DNA of 64,000 nt from Ampullaceana balthica. Its lineage: Eukaryota; Mollusca; Gastropoda; Lymnaeidae. Made by a program: the position numbers and the translations under genes. How positions within the stretch are numbered: the first letter of the stretch is position 1; each line of letters starts with the position of its first letter. Below, piece after piece: positions 47,131 through 58,200 of this stretch. The notes below the pieces were generated by a model that made no database searches, had not been told where the DNA came from, and saw nothing but the letters and a program-made list of their open reading frames with translations. Location: NCBI GenBank assembly GCA_944989445.1, contig CALYLW010000052.1, positions 1,283,753 through 1,347,752 on the forward strand, written 5' to 3'.

Positions 47131-48892
47131 CTACAAAAAATTGATTCTCCTTGATTTAATTTGATTGTCGCAAAACTCGTCAATCACGTTGTCAAAATTA
47201 ATATTCTCAAGTGTTTCTCTTTCTATGCTAAGGAGTGCAAGATCACTGGGACTATCTTTTCCAATTGAAGCACGTAAATAAGACAAAATAAGCTTCAGTT
47301 TGCTGAAGGACCACTCACAGCTTTCAGTTGAAACAGCAATTGTTAGAAGTATTTGAAGTGAAATGCGCTTGACTCGGAAATACGTCATCTCCATATGAAA
47401 CAATAAAACCAAGAACATCCAAAGGAGTTTCCAATAGAACTTCAGTCCGGGTACTGAGAAGCATTTTTTCAGTCTCTGATTTATGTGCACAAGTCATGAC
47501 CATTGACGTCAGTGTCGTATAAATTAGCAAAATCTAAGCAATTTTAACGAAGTGTATCGACTTTTGTCTCAGCAAGAAGAGTTTTGACGTCTTGTAAAAA
47601 TCCAAATTTGTTGTTTAGATTTTTTTAGACGTAAAAACCGTGTTGATATCTCCTGTTGGAGTCTATCAATTACGCTGTTCATATCACGTGCAATTCTTCT
47701 TCTGCAGAAAGTCCTGCATCTCTTGTTAATTCTCCAGGCATCCTCCGATGTCGTCTAATCCTTCTGTCAACCTCGATTTCCCCAAGTTGTGCATCTTCCT
47801 TTCCATTATCTACCGCAACCTGGCTCAAATTATCACGAATGTTGACAATTTCTTTCTCAAGCGATTCAAGATCAGATGCTGCTTCCTTGAAATTCACAGT
47901 AGGATTCTGCAACCGTTTTCTGGACACGATCAATTTCCCAAGTATGATGTTCCAGAAATTTAACAAAACTAGGAATTTAAAGTTTAATATACCTGCCAGC
48001 AAAGTTCTGCATCACTTCTGGTGTCAGGCGTCATATTTGTATGTTTTGATAATTTTTCTAACAGCTCTACCAGTTCATCTAGTGAAATCTAGTCCTTCAT
48101 AAATTGCTTTAACAGCTTCTGATCGTGCACTCCAACGTGTTTCAGACTTCCTCTTCATTGTGATTGGCACAACTCTTTTTAATTCTTCCAAACGAGTTGT
48201 TGAACGAGAGAAAACAAAAATTTTATACTTTCAACTGTTCCAAAAACGTGATAACAACTGGATCCTGTTTAGCTGAGTGTACTCTTGGTAAGTTTAAGCT
48301 GTGGTTATCACAGTTGATGAACAATGCTCTGTGATTTCTGGCACATATTCGGTGTTGAAGGCCGGATATATGCCCAGTCATTACAGCAGCATTGTCATAA
48401 CATTGTGACCGATAGTCGGCTAGAGGTATGTTATTAGATTCTAGTTTCTCCACGATAACTCTTTCAATGCTTGCTGCGTCTTTGGAATGTATCTGGATAA
48501 AACCTAAAAACTGATTCTTTGATGGTTTCTTTTTTAGTTTGAAAATCCACATCCACAAATCTGATGACTTGAGAAAGCTATTCCCGGTGTCTTAGATCGG
48601 GTGTTGAGTCAAGTAAGATACCGTAGTACTTGTTTTTTCTGATTTCACTCAACAGCTGATTCCTTACAGTCTATGAAAGTAGGTGGATAAATTCATTTTG
48701 GATTTCCTGTATAAATAAGATACTGAACCTGGATTTTCTCGGGAATCTTGTAAGTGCTTTTCTAACAGTGGATCATACTGATCAAGTTTGATCACAGAGA
48801 GACAGGAAAGAGAGGCGGTGTCTGATGTTTCCTATAAAAGGAATCCAACTTGCTTTGACATACCCACACAATCCCTTGAGAGGAGAGACCTT
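47131..48892 (-). pseudogene. hAT transposase (ZMYM1/THAP-repressor-like), broken
   Basis: In minus-strand order: LDQYDPLLEKHLQDSRENPG; QNEFIHLL; KNKYYGILLDSTPDLRHRE (first catalytic Asp region, then a stop); SQVIRFVDVDFQ; NIPLADYRSQCYDNAAVMTG (second Asp region) with FINCDNHSLNL; ITMKRKSETRWSARSEAVKA; LNFWNIILGKLIVSRKRL; and finally LLTIAVSTESCEWSFSKLKL and LRASIGKDSPSDLALLSIE, the hAT C-terminal dimerisation domain. The order and spacing match ZMYM1-like domesticated and free hAT proteins. At least one stop and several frameshifts disable it. The nested hAT splits it from its N terminus. Confidence 0.85.
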
Positions 48893-49531
48893 CTATAAGC
48901 CATTGGTTCTCAACCTTTTGAGATTCAGGGACCACTTGAAAAATGTGTGTCTTAGCTACGGACCACTACTAAAAATTATGCTACTGCCGAGCTGGAAAGT
49001 TAAATATAATTATACTGTGTATATCTTATCTGTTGCACACGCCCCTTCTATACAGAAGATTATTGTTAGCTAAAAGTAGTATACATGTTAGTTAGTAAAA
49101 TTATACTAATATGCTACGTTTTGCGTGTTCCAAAAACAGTATTGTAATGGTTTTCTTTTGTAAAGAACAAATGTCATTTATATTAGTCTCATAGTCTTCT
49201 TATTTAATTCTACTTGATAACTATAAAAAAACTTTAAGTCATAAACAGTAGTTTTGTATTAAAAAGACTGCTGTATTAGTTTATTTAGTACGAACGATGC
49301 TTTGTTTTTATTGTAAGCAATGCAGAAAATCCCCTTTCACAAAGTTGCAAAGGGTAAAAGTATTTTAAAAGGTATCTGAGACAGTTCGGAGTACTCCAAA
49401 ATTTCATTAAGCCCACTTTCTGATGCAACATATTCAAAGTGGTATCGCTAGTCAGTTCAATGAATTGGTTTAATTACGATGTTGGTAATTTTATTTGATT
49501 AGACAATGTGTGCGAGATTAGGACTGGAAAC

Positions 49532-49710
49532 CAGGGCCTTCTTAACGCATAGGCCCATTGGGCATTTGCCCGGGGGCCCACGTGCATAAGGGCCCCATGG
49601 GAATATGTTTATTTATAAATATAATGTATGTATATATTTTATTCCTGCGGGGGAGGGGCCCAACGCTATTTCTTTGCCCGGGTGCCCACACTGGTGTAAG
49701 GACGGCTCTG
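49532..49710. mobile_element. hAT-type MITE, CAGGGCCGTC family, copy 2 (nested)
   Basis: Left end CAGGGCCTTCTTAACGCATA, right end GTAAGGACGGCTCTG. A perfect 8-bp duplication CTGGAAAC lies at 49524-49531 and 49711-49718. Colinear with 33786-33993. Confidence 0.92.
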
Positions 49711-49951
49711 CTGGAAACCCACGAAAAACCACTGAACGTTAAAAATCACCAAAGTAGAATTAAAATTGGCCCTGTATTGATCGAATATGACCAGAAATCA
49801 AATTTGTCAACAGTTGTTTATTTATTTCAATAATTTCTTGTTTCTCGGTGATTTCGTATAATTGATCAAACATCTCAAAGTTACCTTGAAATAATCTTCT
49901 TTTCCAAAGATCAAACTTTTTCGTAAAAGCAGACACTTTGTCACTGAGAGT

Positions 49952-50363
49952 CAGGGGCGGATTAAGACTGCACGGGGCCCCTGGCTGCAATTCAAACTGG
50001 GGCCCTATCCAGCCAGTGTACCTTTAGATAAAATGATTGCTAGCAGCTAATATAAGACTGTAACTTGTGTTACAAAAATGATTATTCATGAAAAAACCGA
50101 ATTCGTAGAAATAACTTTTTGCCGGTATCCTAAAATTGAGTGTAAAAGACAATTTATCAGGTTTTTTGACTGCTAAGACTATCGTGTGGGAAAAGAGATC
50201 ATTTTAATAGATGAGATTCTATTAATTTATCATTATCATATATTCAGCAATTCATGTATACATTTGTCCACATTTATGATAAAATATGCTAAGTTTGGGT
50301 GCCCTAAATCATCGGGAGCCCCTGGCTTTAGCCCGTTTAGCCCCCCCCCTTAATCCGCCATAG
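49952..50363. mobile_element. hAT-type MITE, GGCGGATTAAG family, copy 2 (nested)
   Basis: Left end CAGGGGCGGATTAAGA, right end CTTAATCCGCCATAG. A perfect 8-bp duplication CTGAGAGT lies at 49944-49951 and 50364-50371. It interrupts the transposase frame of the host hAT just before LSDKVSAF. Colinear with 8728-8892 but longer. Confidence 0.92.
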
Positions 50364-50406
50364 CTGAGAGTAATATAATGTGTCTGCTTTCCTTGCCGAG
50401 TTAAAT

Positions 50407-51005
50407 TATGTTATCTTATCTTATCTGTTTACAGACGCTCCTTCTATACAGAAGATTATTGCGTCCTACGCTTATCTATGGTTTGTGTTTAGTCCTGCAT
50501 TTTTATTAGAAATTTAAATGTTGATAAAGTGTTGGTTTTCCTGGATTCTTCAGGCAACCCATTCCACGCCCGAATTCCGGACGGGAAGAAGGAAAAATTG
50601 TATGTGTTTGTTCTTGCATACGGAATAAGAAAGGTGTTTTTATCCTTATATCTATCTGAGGGTTGTATTAAGTTATCTTTGTGTTGTATTTCTAAATTAG
50701 AATTAATAGCTTTATGTATGATTACTACTTTGCTCTTGGTTCTTCTATCCTCTAGTGTTTCAAGGTTTAATGATTTAACTAATGGTGTTATTCTTGTCAG
50801 TTTTGAATATTCTCCAGTAATGAATCTGGCAGCTCTTTTTTGAATTTGTTCTAGTTTATCAATGTTTTCTTTGGTGGATGGGTCCCATACAGAAGATGCA
50901 TATTCTAGTACAGGTCTCACCAAAGTGACGTAGCATTTTAGTTTTATATCTCTATTACATTTGTTAAAGTTTCTTTTTATAAAGCCTAAGGTTTTGGTTG
51001 GTTCA
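50407..51005 (-). mobile_element. LINE (jockey/CR1-like) 3' end, best-preserved copy
   Basis: A minus-strand frame of 144 codons (50923-50489) encodes the end of ORF2: LVRPVLEYASSVWDPSTKE, QIQKRAARFITGEYSKLTRI, NLETLEDRRTKSKVVIIHKA, FFPSGIRAWNGLPEESRK. This is the typical C terminus of jockey/CR1-group LINEs. The 3' UTR ends CTTCTGTATAGAAGGAGCGT then CTGTAAACAGATAAGATAAG. It is 5'-truncated at about 51005. The frame is still open, so this is the youngest LINE copy here. Confidence 0.82.
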
Positions 51006-51776
51006 AATGATCAACAAGCTTTGAGTTTTTTCTACAAGAAACTCTCTTACGTCATCACGTAATTCAAACAGTCTTATAACCAGCGAATTTCAGTATACAT
51101 CAGTAACTGTTAATGTTCAAGATTGATATTTGAACATAAGAAAGCAAAGAAATGAGAATTTAATGGACGAGCCTTGATAAAATTTAAAAACTCTTTGGGC
51201 CAGATCAAAAATATATTTGAAGTCTGCCTTAATTCTTTCACTTGCTAGTCTTTCTCGATGAATCATACAGTGAGTACATTTCATGCTTTGCTCGCGGACC
51301 ACCAGGCACATCTTCGCGGATCACTAGTTCACGGACCACAGGTTGAGAACTACTGCTTTAAGCCACTCCTTTTTCTTGTCTTGGTCATTTTGGTTGCTTT
51401 TAGTGTCGTCTCTGTCTGTTCTATTAATAGAATCGCCTTTGTCTCTTACTGCTCCCCTACTCTCACTCCCAGTCTCTCCAAGTTTTTTTTTAAATCGCCA
51501 TCAGCAATCCTTCATTGTGGATGTGTCATTTATTTATGAGTAGAATGGCGCCCCGTAACGCTCAATGGGGGCGCCAAAATCATGCTTGCAAACTGATTTG
51601 TAATGAATATATTTTCGGAGCTCCAAAATTCAAACTTGCAAACGTATTTGGGATACATTAGTTTACATCAAAATACAATTAAATAATGAGTTTTAATACT
51701 CATTTTTGCGCCCCCTAACGTGGCGCCCGGGGACATATGTCCCCCCTGCCCCCCTCGCTACGCCACTGCTCTTGTG

Positions 51777-51865
51777 TTTCTAGTTTAGCGGTAACTTAAC
51801 TAATGGAGTTATATTGTCAATGGTGAAATGAATAAACAGTAATAAATCTTGCAGAATTTTTTGCA
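51777..51865 (-). mobile_element. LINE fragment, right remnant of the host of the hAT stack
   Basis: TTAACTAATGGAGTTATATT and CAGTAATAAATCTTGCAG are colinear with the LINE at 50775-50835 (TTAACTAATGGTGTTATTCT, CAGTAATGAATCTGGCAG). It continues the fragment at 46648-46671, showing that the hAT stack landed inside an older LINE copy. Confidence 0.6.
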
Positions 51866-52599
51866 CACACAGAATTTACGCTGCACTCTGAGTCATAAAA
51901 AAACATTGTTATTGTACAAAAAATAAACATTGAAATGCACATCCTGCTCTCTTGTCTTGGAGACTGACAAAAAACTTTTAAAAGAACACAGCAGAATAAA
52001 TACAAAGAAGAGGAGAGATCTTGCTTATTTTCAAAGTCTCTAATTATGCATATTCAAAGTTCTAATTCAGTATTTTGAACAGAATTCTGGTAACCTAAAC
52101 ATTCCTAATTATGTTTATACTTAAGCTTGCCATCATTTTATCATAATCAGTAACAAAAACACTACCGTCAACAGGAGAATAGAACGATGAGGATATTTAA
52201 GTTTAGCTAATAACCATACAGTTACAGTGTACACCGCACAGTATCGTTAATTGCCACGCAGTATCGAGGGAGCGACCTTTTTTCCAATCCAGTAATGTTT
52301 GCAGTGATCTCAGTGTTTTAATGAAATATCGATCCTGGTAAACGTGCATGATCAACAACTTATGCAATGTTTTCAAGAAATGGCAGCCGTTCATATGGAC
52401 CAACAACAACCAGAAAAAATTATTGCGTCGTACAAATAACAATTTTTAGATTAGACTAAGTGAAGAAAAGGCACCAAAGAGTAAGGGGGAGATAATCTAT
52501 CCTTATGAGGAAGGGGAAAACACCCAAAGTCATCAACGAGGGAAACTATCGACGAATCGTATCTATTTAAAGTTAAAGAAGTCAATACAAGCGAACAAA

Positions 52600-52671
52600 A
52601 TGGAAATTGAAGCAAAAGCCAAAGTGCCAACTAAAGATCAAATGAAAATACCACCTTTGAGTGTATACCAG
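52600..52671 (+). CDS. Candidate upstream coding exon of PGK (N-terminal extension)
   Basis: ATG in a good context (ACAAAATGGAA) opens 24 codons, MEIEAKAKVPTKDQMKIPPL then SVYQ, ending in phase 0 at a good 5' splice site (TACCAG then GTAACTGA). Joining to the acceptor at 55212 gives [17 protein letters not shown], in frame with PGK and without a stop. A TATTTAA motif lies about 35 bp upstream. It may instead belong to a separate gene or be chance. Confidence 0.4.
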
Positions 52672-53089
52672 GTAACTGAACGATTCGTGTACATGCGTAG
52701 ACAGACAGACGCAGAGGCAGAGCTAGGATATTTTGAGTCAGGGGACAAACTAGCGCGCCGTTTAATTAATATTTCAACCTTGTTCACGTAATATGATGCG
52801 ACTTTATACGCCTCAATTTGGTGGCCCTGAACCTTGGCACCCAGGGAGATAAGTACCCACGCCCCCCCCCCTCGCTACGCCTCTAAACAGATGTATGCAC
52901 GGACGTATACAGTCGGACTCGTGGTCAGAGGCGTCCCCAGAGGCTTGTCATCGGGGCAGTTGACAAGGGCGCCGAGGGCTTATCCCGTCAGTTTATTCAA
53001 ATATAGTATTTTCTTACCTTTTGGATTTTTTATTCCCACTTGTCAAGGGTCCCATAAATAAATTGGCCAATTGCGCCGAAAATCCAGTT

Positions 53090-53305
53090 TCGCTTCTGGG
53101 CATCACTATGGACCATAGTATGGTTGATGTCACACGGTGCGGTAGCGCATTGTGTCACCCCCTCACAACTTACCCCATAGACCTCCGACTCTGCCAGGGC
53201 CAAATAACGGGAACATATATAATTTTACATTTTTGGTGTTACGCCTTGTGATGGTGCAACCCGGTGCGGTCCGCACCATCCGCACCCCTCTAGTGACGCC
53301 TCTGC
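53090..53305. mobile_element. Short TIR element, GAGGCGTCACTAGG family, copy 3
   Basis: The interior GTGCGGTAGCGCATTGTGTC, CCCATAGACCTCCGAC and the right end CTCTAGTGACGCCTCTG match copies 1 and 2. The left end is decayed. It lies in the proposed first intron of PGK. Confidence 0.65.
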
Positions 53306-53535
53306 TCGTGGTAAACGCCAGGGGAGGGAATTAGATTCACGCTGTTGTATCCTTGTAAAACTTAATGCCTTTATTGTTTTGAAACAAGTCTTTATTTAAT
53401 CTACCCACAGTTAGCTGACTGTCAGCATTGAGCGTACTTGCACCGTTCCCCCACCCCGAAAAAAAAGAAACACTTTAAAAAATCCTGAAAGCCTTCTGTT
53501 TTTTTTTAAATCCCAAATATTAACTTCACCGTATT

Positions 53536-53538
<3 letters not shown>

Positions 53539-53634
<96 letters not shown>

Positions 53635-53880
53635 CCTTTCTCTCTCTCTCTATCTCTCTCTCTCTCTTTCTTTCTCTCTCTCTCTCTCTTTCTCCCTCTC
53701 TCTCTCTCTCTTTCTCTTTCTTTCTTTCTTTCTCTCTCTCTCTCTCTTTCTCCCTCTCTCTCTCTCTCTTTCTCTTTCTTTCTTTCTTTCTCTCTATCTC
53801 TCTCTTATTTCTCTTCAAGTGGTATTCACACACACACGCACGCACGCGCACGCACGTGCGCGCATACACACACACACACA
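53539..53880. repeat. Compound (CT)n / (CA)n microsatellite
   Basis: A pure TC tract at about 53540-53630, then interrupted CT/TTTC repeats to about 53812, then (CA/CG)n at 53827-53880. Open frames here (poly-SL, poly-RE) are artefacts. In the interval upstream of the main PGK start, on the transcribed pyrimidine strand. Confidence 0.97.
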
Positions 53881-55211
53881 AACTTGGTTGTAATACTTCT
53901 TCTACTTTATAAACAGCATCATTCAGAACATAGATCAATTTATGTGACTGAATATAAATGGAAGGGGAAAGTGGACATTTTACTTCAGTACTGACAACGA
54001 CCTCAGTTTTTCAATGTGGACCTTGCCGACTTGACTACTTGAGCACGATCTTTAAAAGTGTGAATGCATAGCTATCACCAAAAAAGTGTGTACCTATGAT
54101 CATGGCCGTGTAATTTTTGCACGTGGAAAGCGAGTCATCATTCACGGAAGGGCCGAGCCCGCTTAAGTTGCAGATACAACCGCGGTAGTCGCCTCCAACA
54201 CCCCACCCCCTCTCCCAGAAGAACACACACCCCTAATACTACTAATACCGCAGGTTGGGAATCTTGACTTGCGTTCCAGGGTTACATTGTTTTAGGGCTT
54301 CAACAACGTATGCTTAAAACTCTGGAGAAGATTTTCAAGGTCGACCTGACTTTGATATTTTTGACATTTAAACCAATCCTGCAGTCACTTTAGGTCCGTA
54401 CCAAGTTGTAATCCTTAGGAACATTGACAGTTTGGTAGGTTTGACCTGTTGCTTTGGGCAACGGTGGATTCTCCATAAAATTAACACTCACGCCATTTAA
54501 ATAATTATATAATATTAATTGACCAAAGAATTGAACTTTTGATCTATTTGTAATATTTTAAAAAAATAATTTTATTGACTTACGAGTCCGGACTCCTTTA
54601 ATCTATAGTCTAAACTATAGGCTTTCTGAGGTCGACGCCCAACGCGACAACTCTGAAACGAATAGTACAGGTGTATATGTTTGTTTTTAAAATTTCTGTG
54701 ACACAAATAACATTATTGATTAGTTACCAGTAATTTTTTAACTAATTAATTTTATGAAAGTTTTTTTTAATGTGTTTTAACTACTCAACAAATATTAAAT
54801 ATCTTCCAGATAATATATTTAAACTTAATCTCTCATGTGATGATTTTTTTGACACAATGTCAAGGTTAAATTAAGTCCCTTGACCGGTTCTCCTCTGTGT
54901 CTTTTTCTCTTTTGAAAAAACCTATCGAAACCGATTATCCTAAATTTAGTCTCCGATATTGACACACTAAAATGCATTGACTTTCAGGTGTTAAATTTTT
55001 GTCCTAAAATAAAATTTTATTATAAATTTTATATTTATACCTGCTATTCCTTTTTATTTGGATACTCTTTTAGGAGAAAAAAAAATCGTATATATTTAAT
55101 ATATTTAGTAATCGACTACTACGTAGAAACCTTGTCTCAATCTACTTTTCTGCTTTACTGTGTAGCTGTGTCGGGTTATCTGAAAGTTTATATTAATAAT
55201 TTTTTTTACAG
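53881..55211. other. Gene-free stretch upstream of PGK coding exon
   Basis: No exon recognised apart from the 3' splice site (TTTTTTTTACAG) ending at 55211. AT-rich toward the right. If 52600-52671 is the first exon this is intron; otherwise it includes the promoter. Confidence 0.4.
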
Positions 55212-55226
55212 AAATTACTTGAAAGC

Positions 55227-58200
55227 ATGAATAAACTTAGCATCGACCAAGTAGATCTTAAGGACAAGAGGGTGTTAATAAGGTAAATGTAGTATTAATA
55301 TAATTTTTTGTCTTACTTTAACCACCCGACCTTTTAATAACAAACCTGAAAAACATTGTGATTGCGTCCTTCACCTTCGGCTTCGTTTTAGCTTTGGTTT
55401 TGGTTTACAATACTAATTACTGAAATGAAATGGGTCTTAATTATTAATACTTAATGGGGACTCATTAAAAAATATATATATAATTATCTGTCTATATTTC
55501 AAAAATTTATATTATCTACCATAAACGGTCAGACGCCCCTTGTATACAGAATATTAATATTATTTCCTTCGGTAAAAGTAAAAGCAAAGAGAACAGTGCG
55601 CTCCATAAAAAATTGTATTTTTGGCTGCTATATAAGCCTTTGTAACCCTTCAGGATTTATAGAAGTACTTCTGGAGCGCATCTCCCATCAGCTACGGGCT
55701 GTATTCCTTTTTCAAATGTAAAAATACATTTCATTCCCGGAAGTACGCCTCGATCTGCCATAACAACAATGAGTTACAATGAACAATGAGGGCATCGTTC
55801 TCTTTGCTTTAGCAATTTTGTTTTACGCTTGTTTATAAATAATAAAGATTTACGGGGATCGAAGGCGTTTCATGCAATAATTATAACAATAACTTATAAG
55901 TATAAGCCTTTAAGCTCTGCTAAAACTAAGATTAAAACTAAACCATATTTTTTGTTAGTTACAGTTACGGTTATAGCTAAATGAATTTGAATAAAAATGT
56001 GCTGAATAAGTAACTTTTACCTTTGTAATTTAAATTTAAGAATGTTGAATGAAGGTGTCTATTCAATCATTGCCCTTGCCCTTACTGTGCCTTACATTTT
56101 GGGTGAAGATTGAGATTGGTCTCATTCGTTAGCTAACATTCGTTGTTCCTTCACTAATAACATGCATTTTGTAGTGTAGAAGTTATTACATCTGCCATTC
56201 AAGCAGAAGGTCCTGGTTGCAATTTTTAAATTTTAAAAATGTTAATGTTTGTGCCCGTTCTTTTCCCTCTTTCTTTGCAAACATGACTTAGCAACATGGC
56301 TGTAAACTATGTTTCTCATCATTGGGATAACTTTGGCAACGTACTCTTCGTTATTCTCAGTGACGGAAAAGTAGTCATACACTGTAGTCATACACTCTCC
56401 TCAACAATACGTTCAGTACATGAATACTTCAGAAGTATATGGCAGCGAGGCAGAAATTATCGCGATGTCCTAAATAATTCTCGCCAGTATCATCATTTAC
56501 TTCCGAGAACTTCCTCATAGTTCTCCTGAGTTTACAATACCTATCATCATTTGTCTATATACTTGCTCTTTAGCGGTCCTTCCGATCATGGCCATTAGGA
56601 AGTTCTTTTGCCTCTCACACGTAATGACTTTCTGGTGCCATCTAATGACAACGTTGGTATGCCCACACAAATTTCACAGCCATCTTATCACACTGATGTG
56701 ACATCACCTTGCCACCAATGTTCCCTCTAAGTTTCATTGGTCCCTGTGCAAAGTAAAAAAACTTGTCTGCGAAGCTGCACAGCATCCATTTTTGTGCAAT
56801 ATTTTACCAAATTTGCTACGCTGTAAATCCAAGCTTTTGTGCGGCATCAGTCAGATATCTGCGCGGCTACGCAGCCGTGCAGCTTAAAGGTCACTATCCT
56901 GATAAACATGTACAACCGCATTTCAAAACACACTCCAATGAACGAATGAATTCTGCAGAAGAATTTCAATCCACTATTTATTCTAAATCATTCTGACTTA
57001 TCTGATTTCTTCAAGCTGTTGTTTGTTTGTTCTTTCACCCCTTTCTTTGCACTATTTGTGTATGCCACGCCACGGGTCATATCTAGTATATACTATTTTA
57101 CAGGGTGGTCTGTGTCTGTAAGAATATTTATTTTTTAAACATCTCATCAAATAATTATTTTGGGATTTAATGTTGCTATAAAAATTATTATAACAGTAAA
57201 TTAAATATTTTTTTACTGCTACTTTTCAGAGTTGACTTCAACGTACCCCTCAAAAATGGAAAGATCACAAACAACCAGAGGTATTATTTTGAGAAAAAAA
57301 ATGAATCTTAATCATGTCTTAATATTTCATTTAATGTTTTAATGTAACAATATATAAAATGTATTAAATAACAAGCTCTTCTTTTAGGCCTTTATAAGCT
57401 GAATTATAGGATATAAAATTCATTACAATTTTCCACATAGGATTGCGGCTGCCTTACCGACAATTAAGTATGCTTTGGAAAAGGGAGCAAAGGCTGTGAT
57501 TCTGATGTCTCATCTAGGCAGACCTGATGGGCGCCCAGATCCAAAAGCCAGCATGAAGCCGGTAGTTGCTGAGCTGGAGACATTGTTGGGAAAGTGAGTA
57601 CCTTATAAACAAGTCAGTAGCCAACTTTAAAAAATATTTGTTGAGAACAGTGGGGTTTTTACCACGTTTTTATTAACTCGCTTTCATTCCCGTTTGTTTG
57701 TTGGTTGGTTTGTCCAAGATTTTTTCAAATCTGCCAATGTAAAATTGAACCACTTCTGATGGTCCTAGAAATCTGAAAATTTTACCACAGATAGATCTTG
57801 GATGACAATGCATTGTATCAAAATTTCAGATCGATCGAATGTACAGTTATTAAATTATTGAACTTTTTAGTTTATCTATAGTCTATATATAAGGATCTGT
57901 ACCGTCTGCTTTTGTTGACATCCGTGAGTTCACCCCGTGACCACATCACAATGTTTTTAAAACGTTGGGCGGGCGCTTGTGAGGTGTTTGGTAAAAAAAA
58001 TAGAGGTAAAAAAATATTTAAAAAAACCAGGTTTTTATAAGTTGACTAAAAAGAATAAAATAAATAGAAGTAAAAAAAAAGATTTTTAAAAACCACGTTT
58101 TTATAAGCGGGCTAAAAAGAAGAAAATAAGTTAAAACTTATTAGTTCAAGTACTTTCATTTAATATGACTAGAAACGTGGGGCGGGTGTTTGGTATAAAA

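Larger units (their letters stand above)
48901..51355 (-). mobile_element. ZBED5/SCAND3-like hAT transposon nested in the larger hAT
   Basis: Ends CATTGGTTCTCAACCTTTTG (left) and CCACAGGTTGAGAACTACTG (right). Flanks CTATAAGC (48893-48900) and CTTTAAGC (51356-51363) agree at 7 of 8. Minus-strand transposase pieces: CTHCMIHRERLASERI (51270 region), LSDKVSAFTKKFDLWKRRLF and GNFEMFDQLYEI (49860-49950), and a decayed end near 49300-49400 (FTLCNFVKGDFLHC). This is the typical ZBED5/SCAND3 order. It carries the MITEs 49532-49710 and 49952-50363, the LINE end 50407-51005 and a LINE tail fragment near 49030-49070. Confidence 0.85.
46884..51768 (-). mobile_element. ZMYM1-like hAT transposon, 4.9 kb, carrying nested insertions
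   Basis: Ends CAGTGGCGTAGCTAGGG (left) and CTCGCTACGCCACTG (right). A perfect 8-bp duplication CTCTTGTG lies at 46876-46883 and 51769-51776. Both ends continue with GCGCCCGGGGACAT and CGCCCC motifs. A minus-strand transposase pseudogene fills 47131-48892, with its N-terminal end at about 51364-51540. The gap between these is the inserted hAT of 48901-51355. Removing that insertion leaves an element of about 2.4 kb. Confidence 0.88.

Noticed and set aside
47131..48892. Domesticated ZMYM1-like host gene
   Set aside because: The frame has stops and frameshifts and lies between hAT ends with a perfect 8-bp duplication, so it is a dead transposon.
53534..53938. Poly-Ser-Leu and poly-Arg-Glu proteins
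   Set aside because: Translations of a CT microsatellite.
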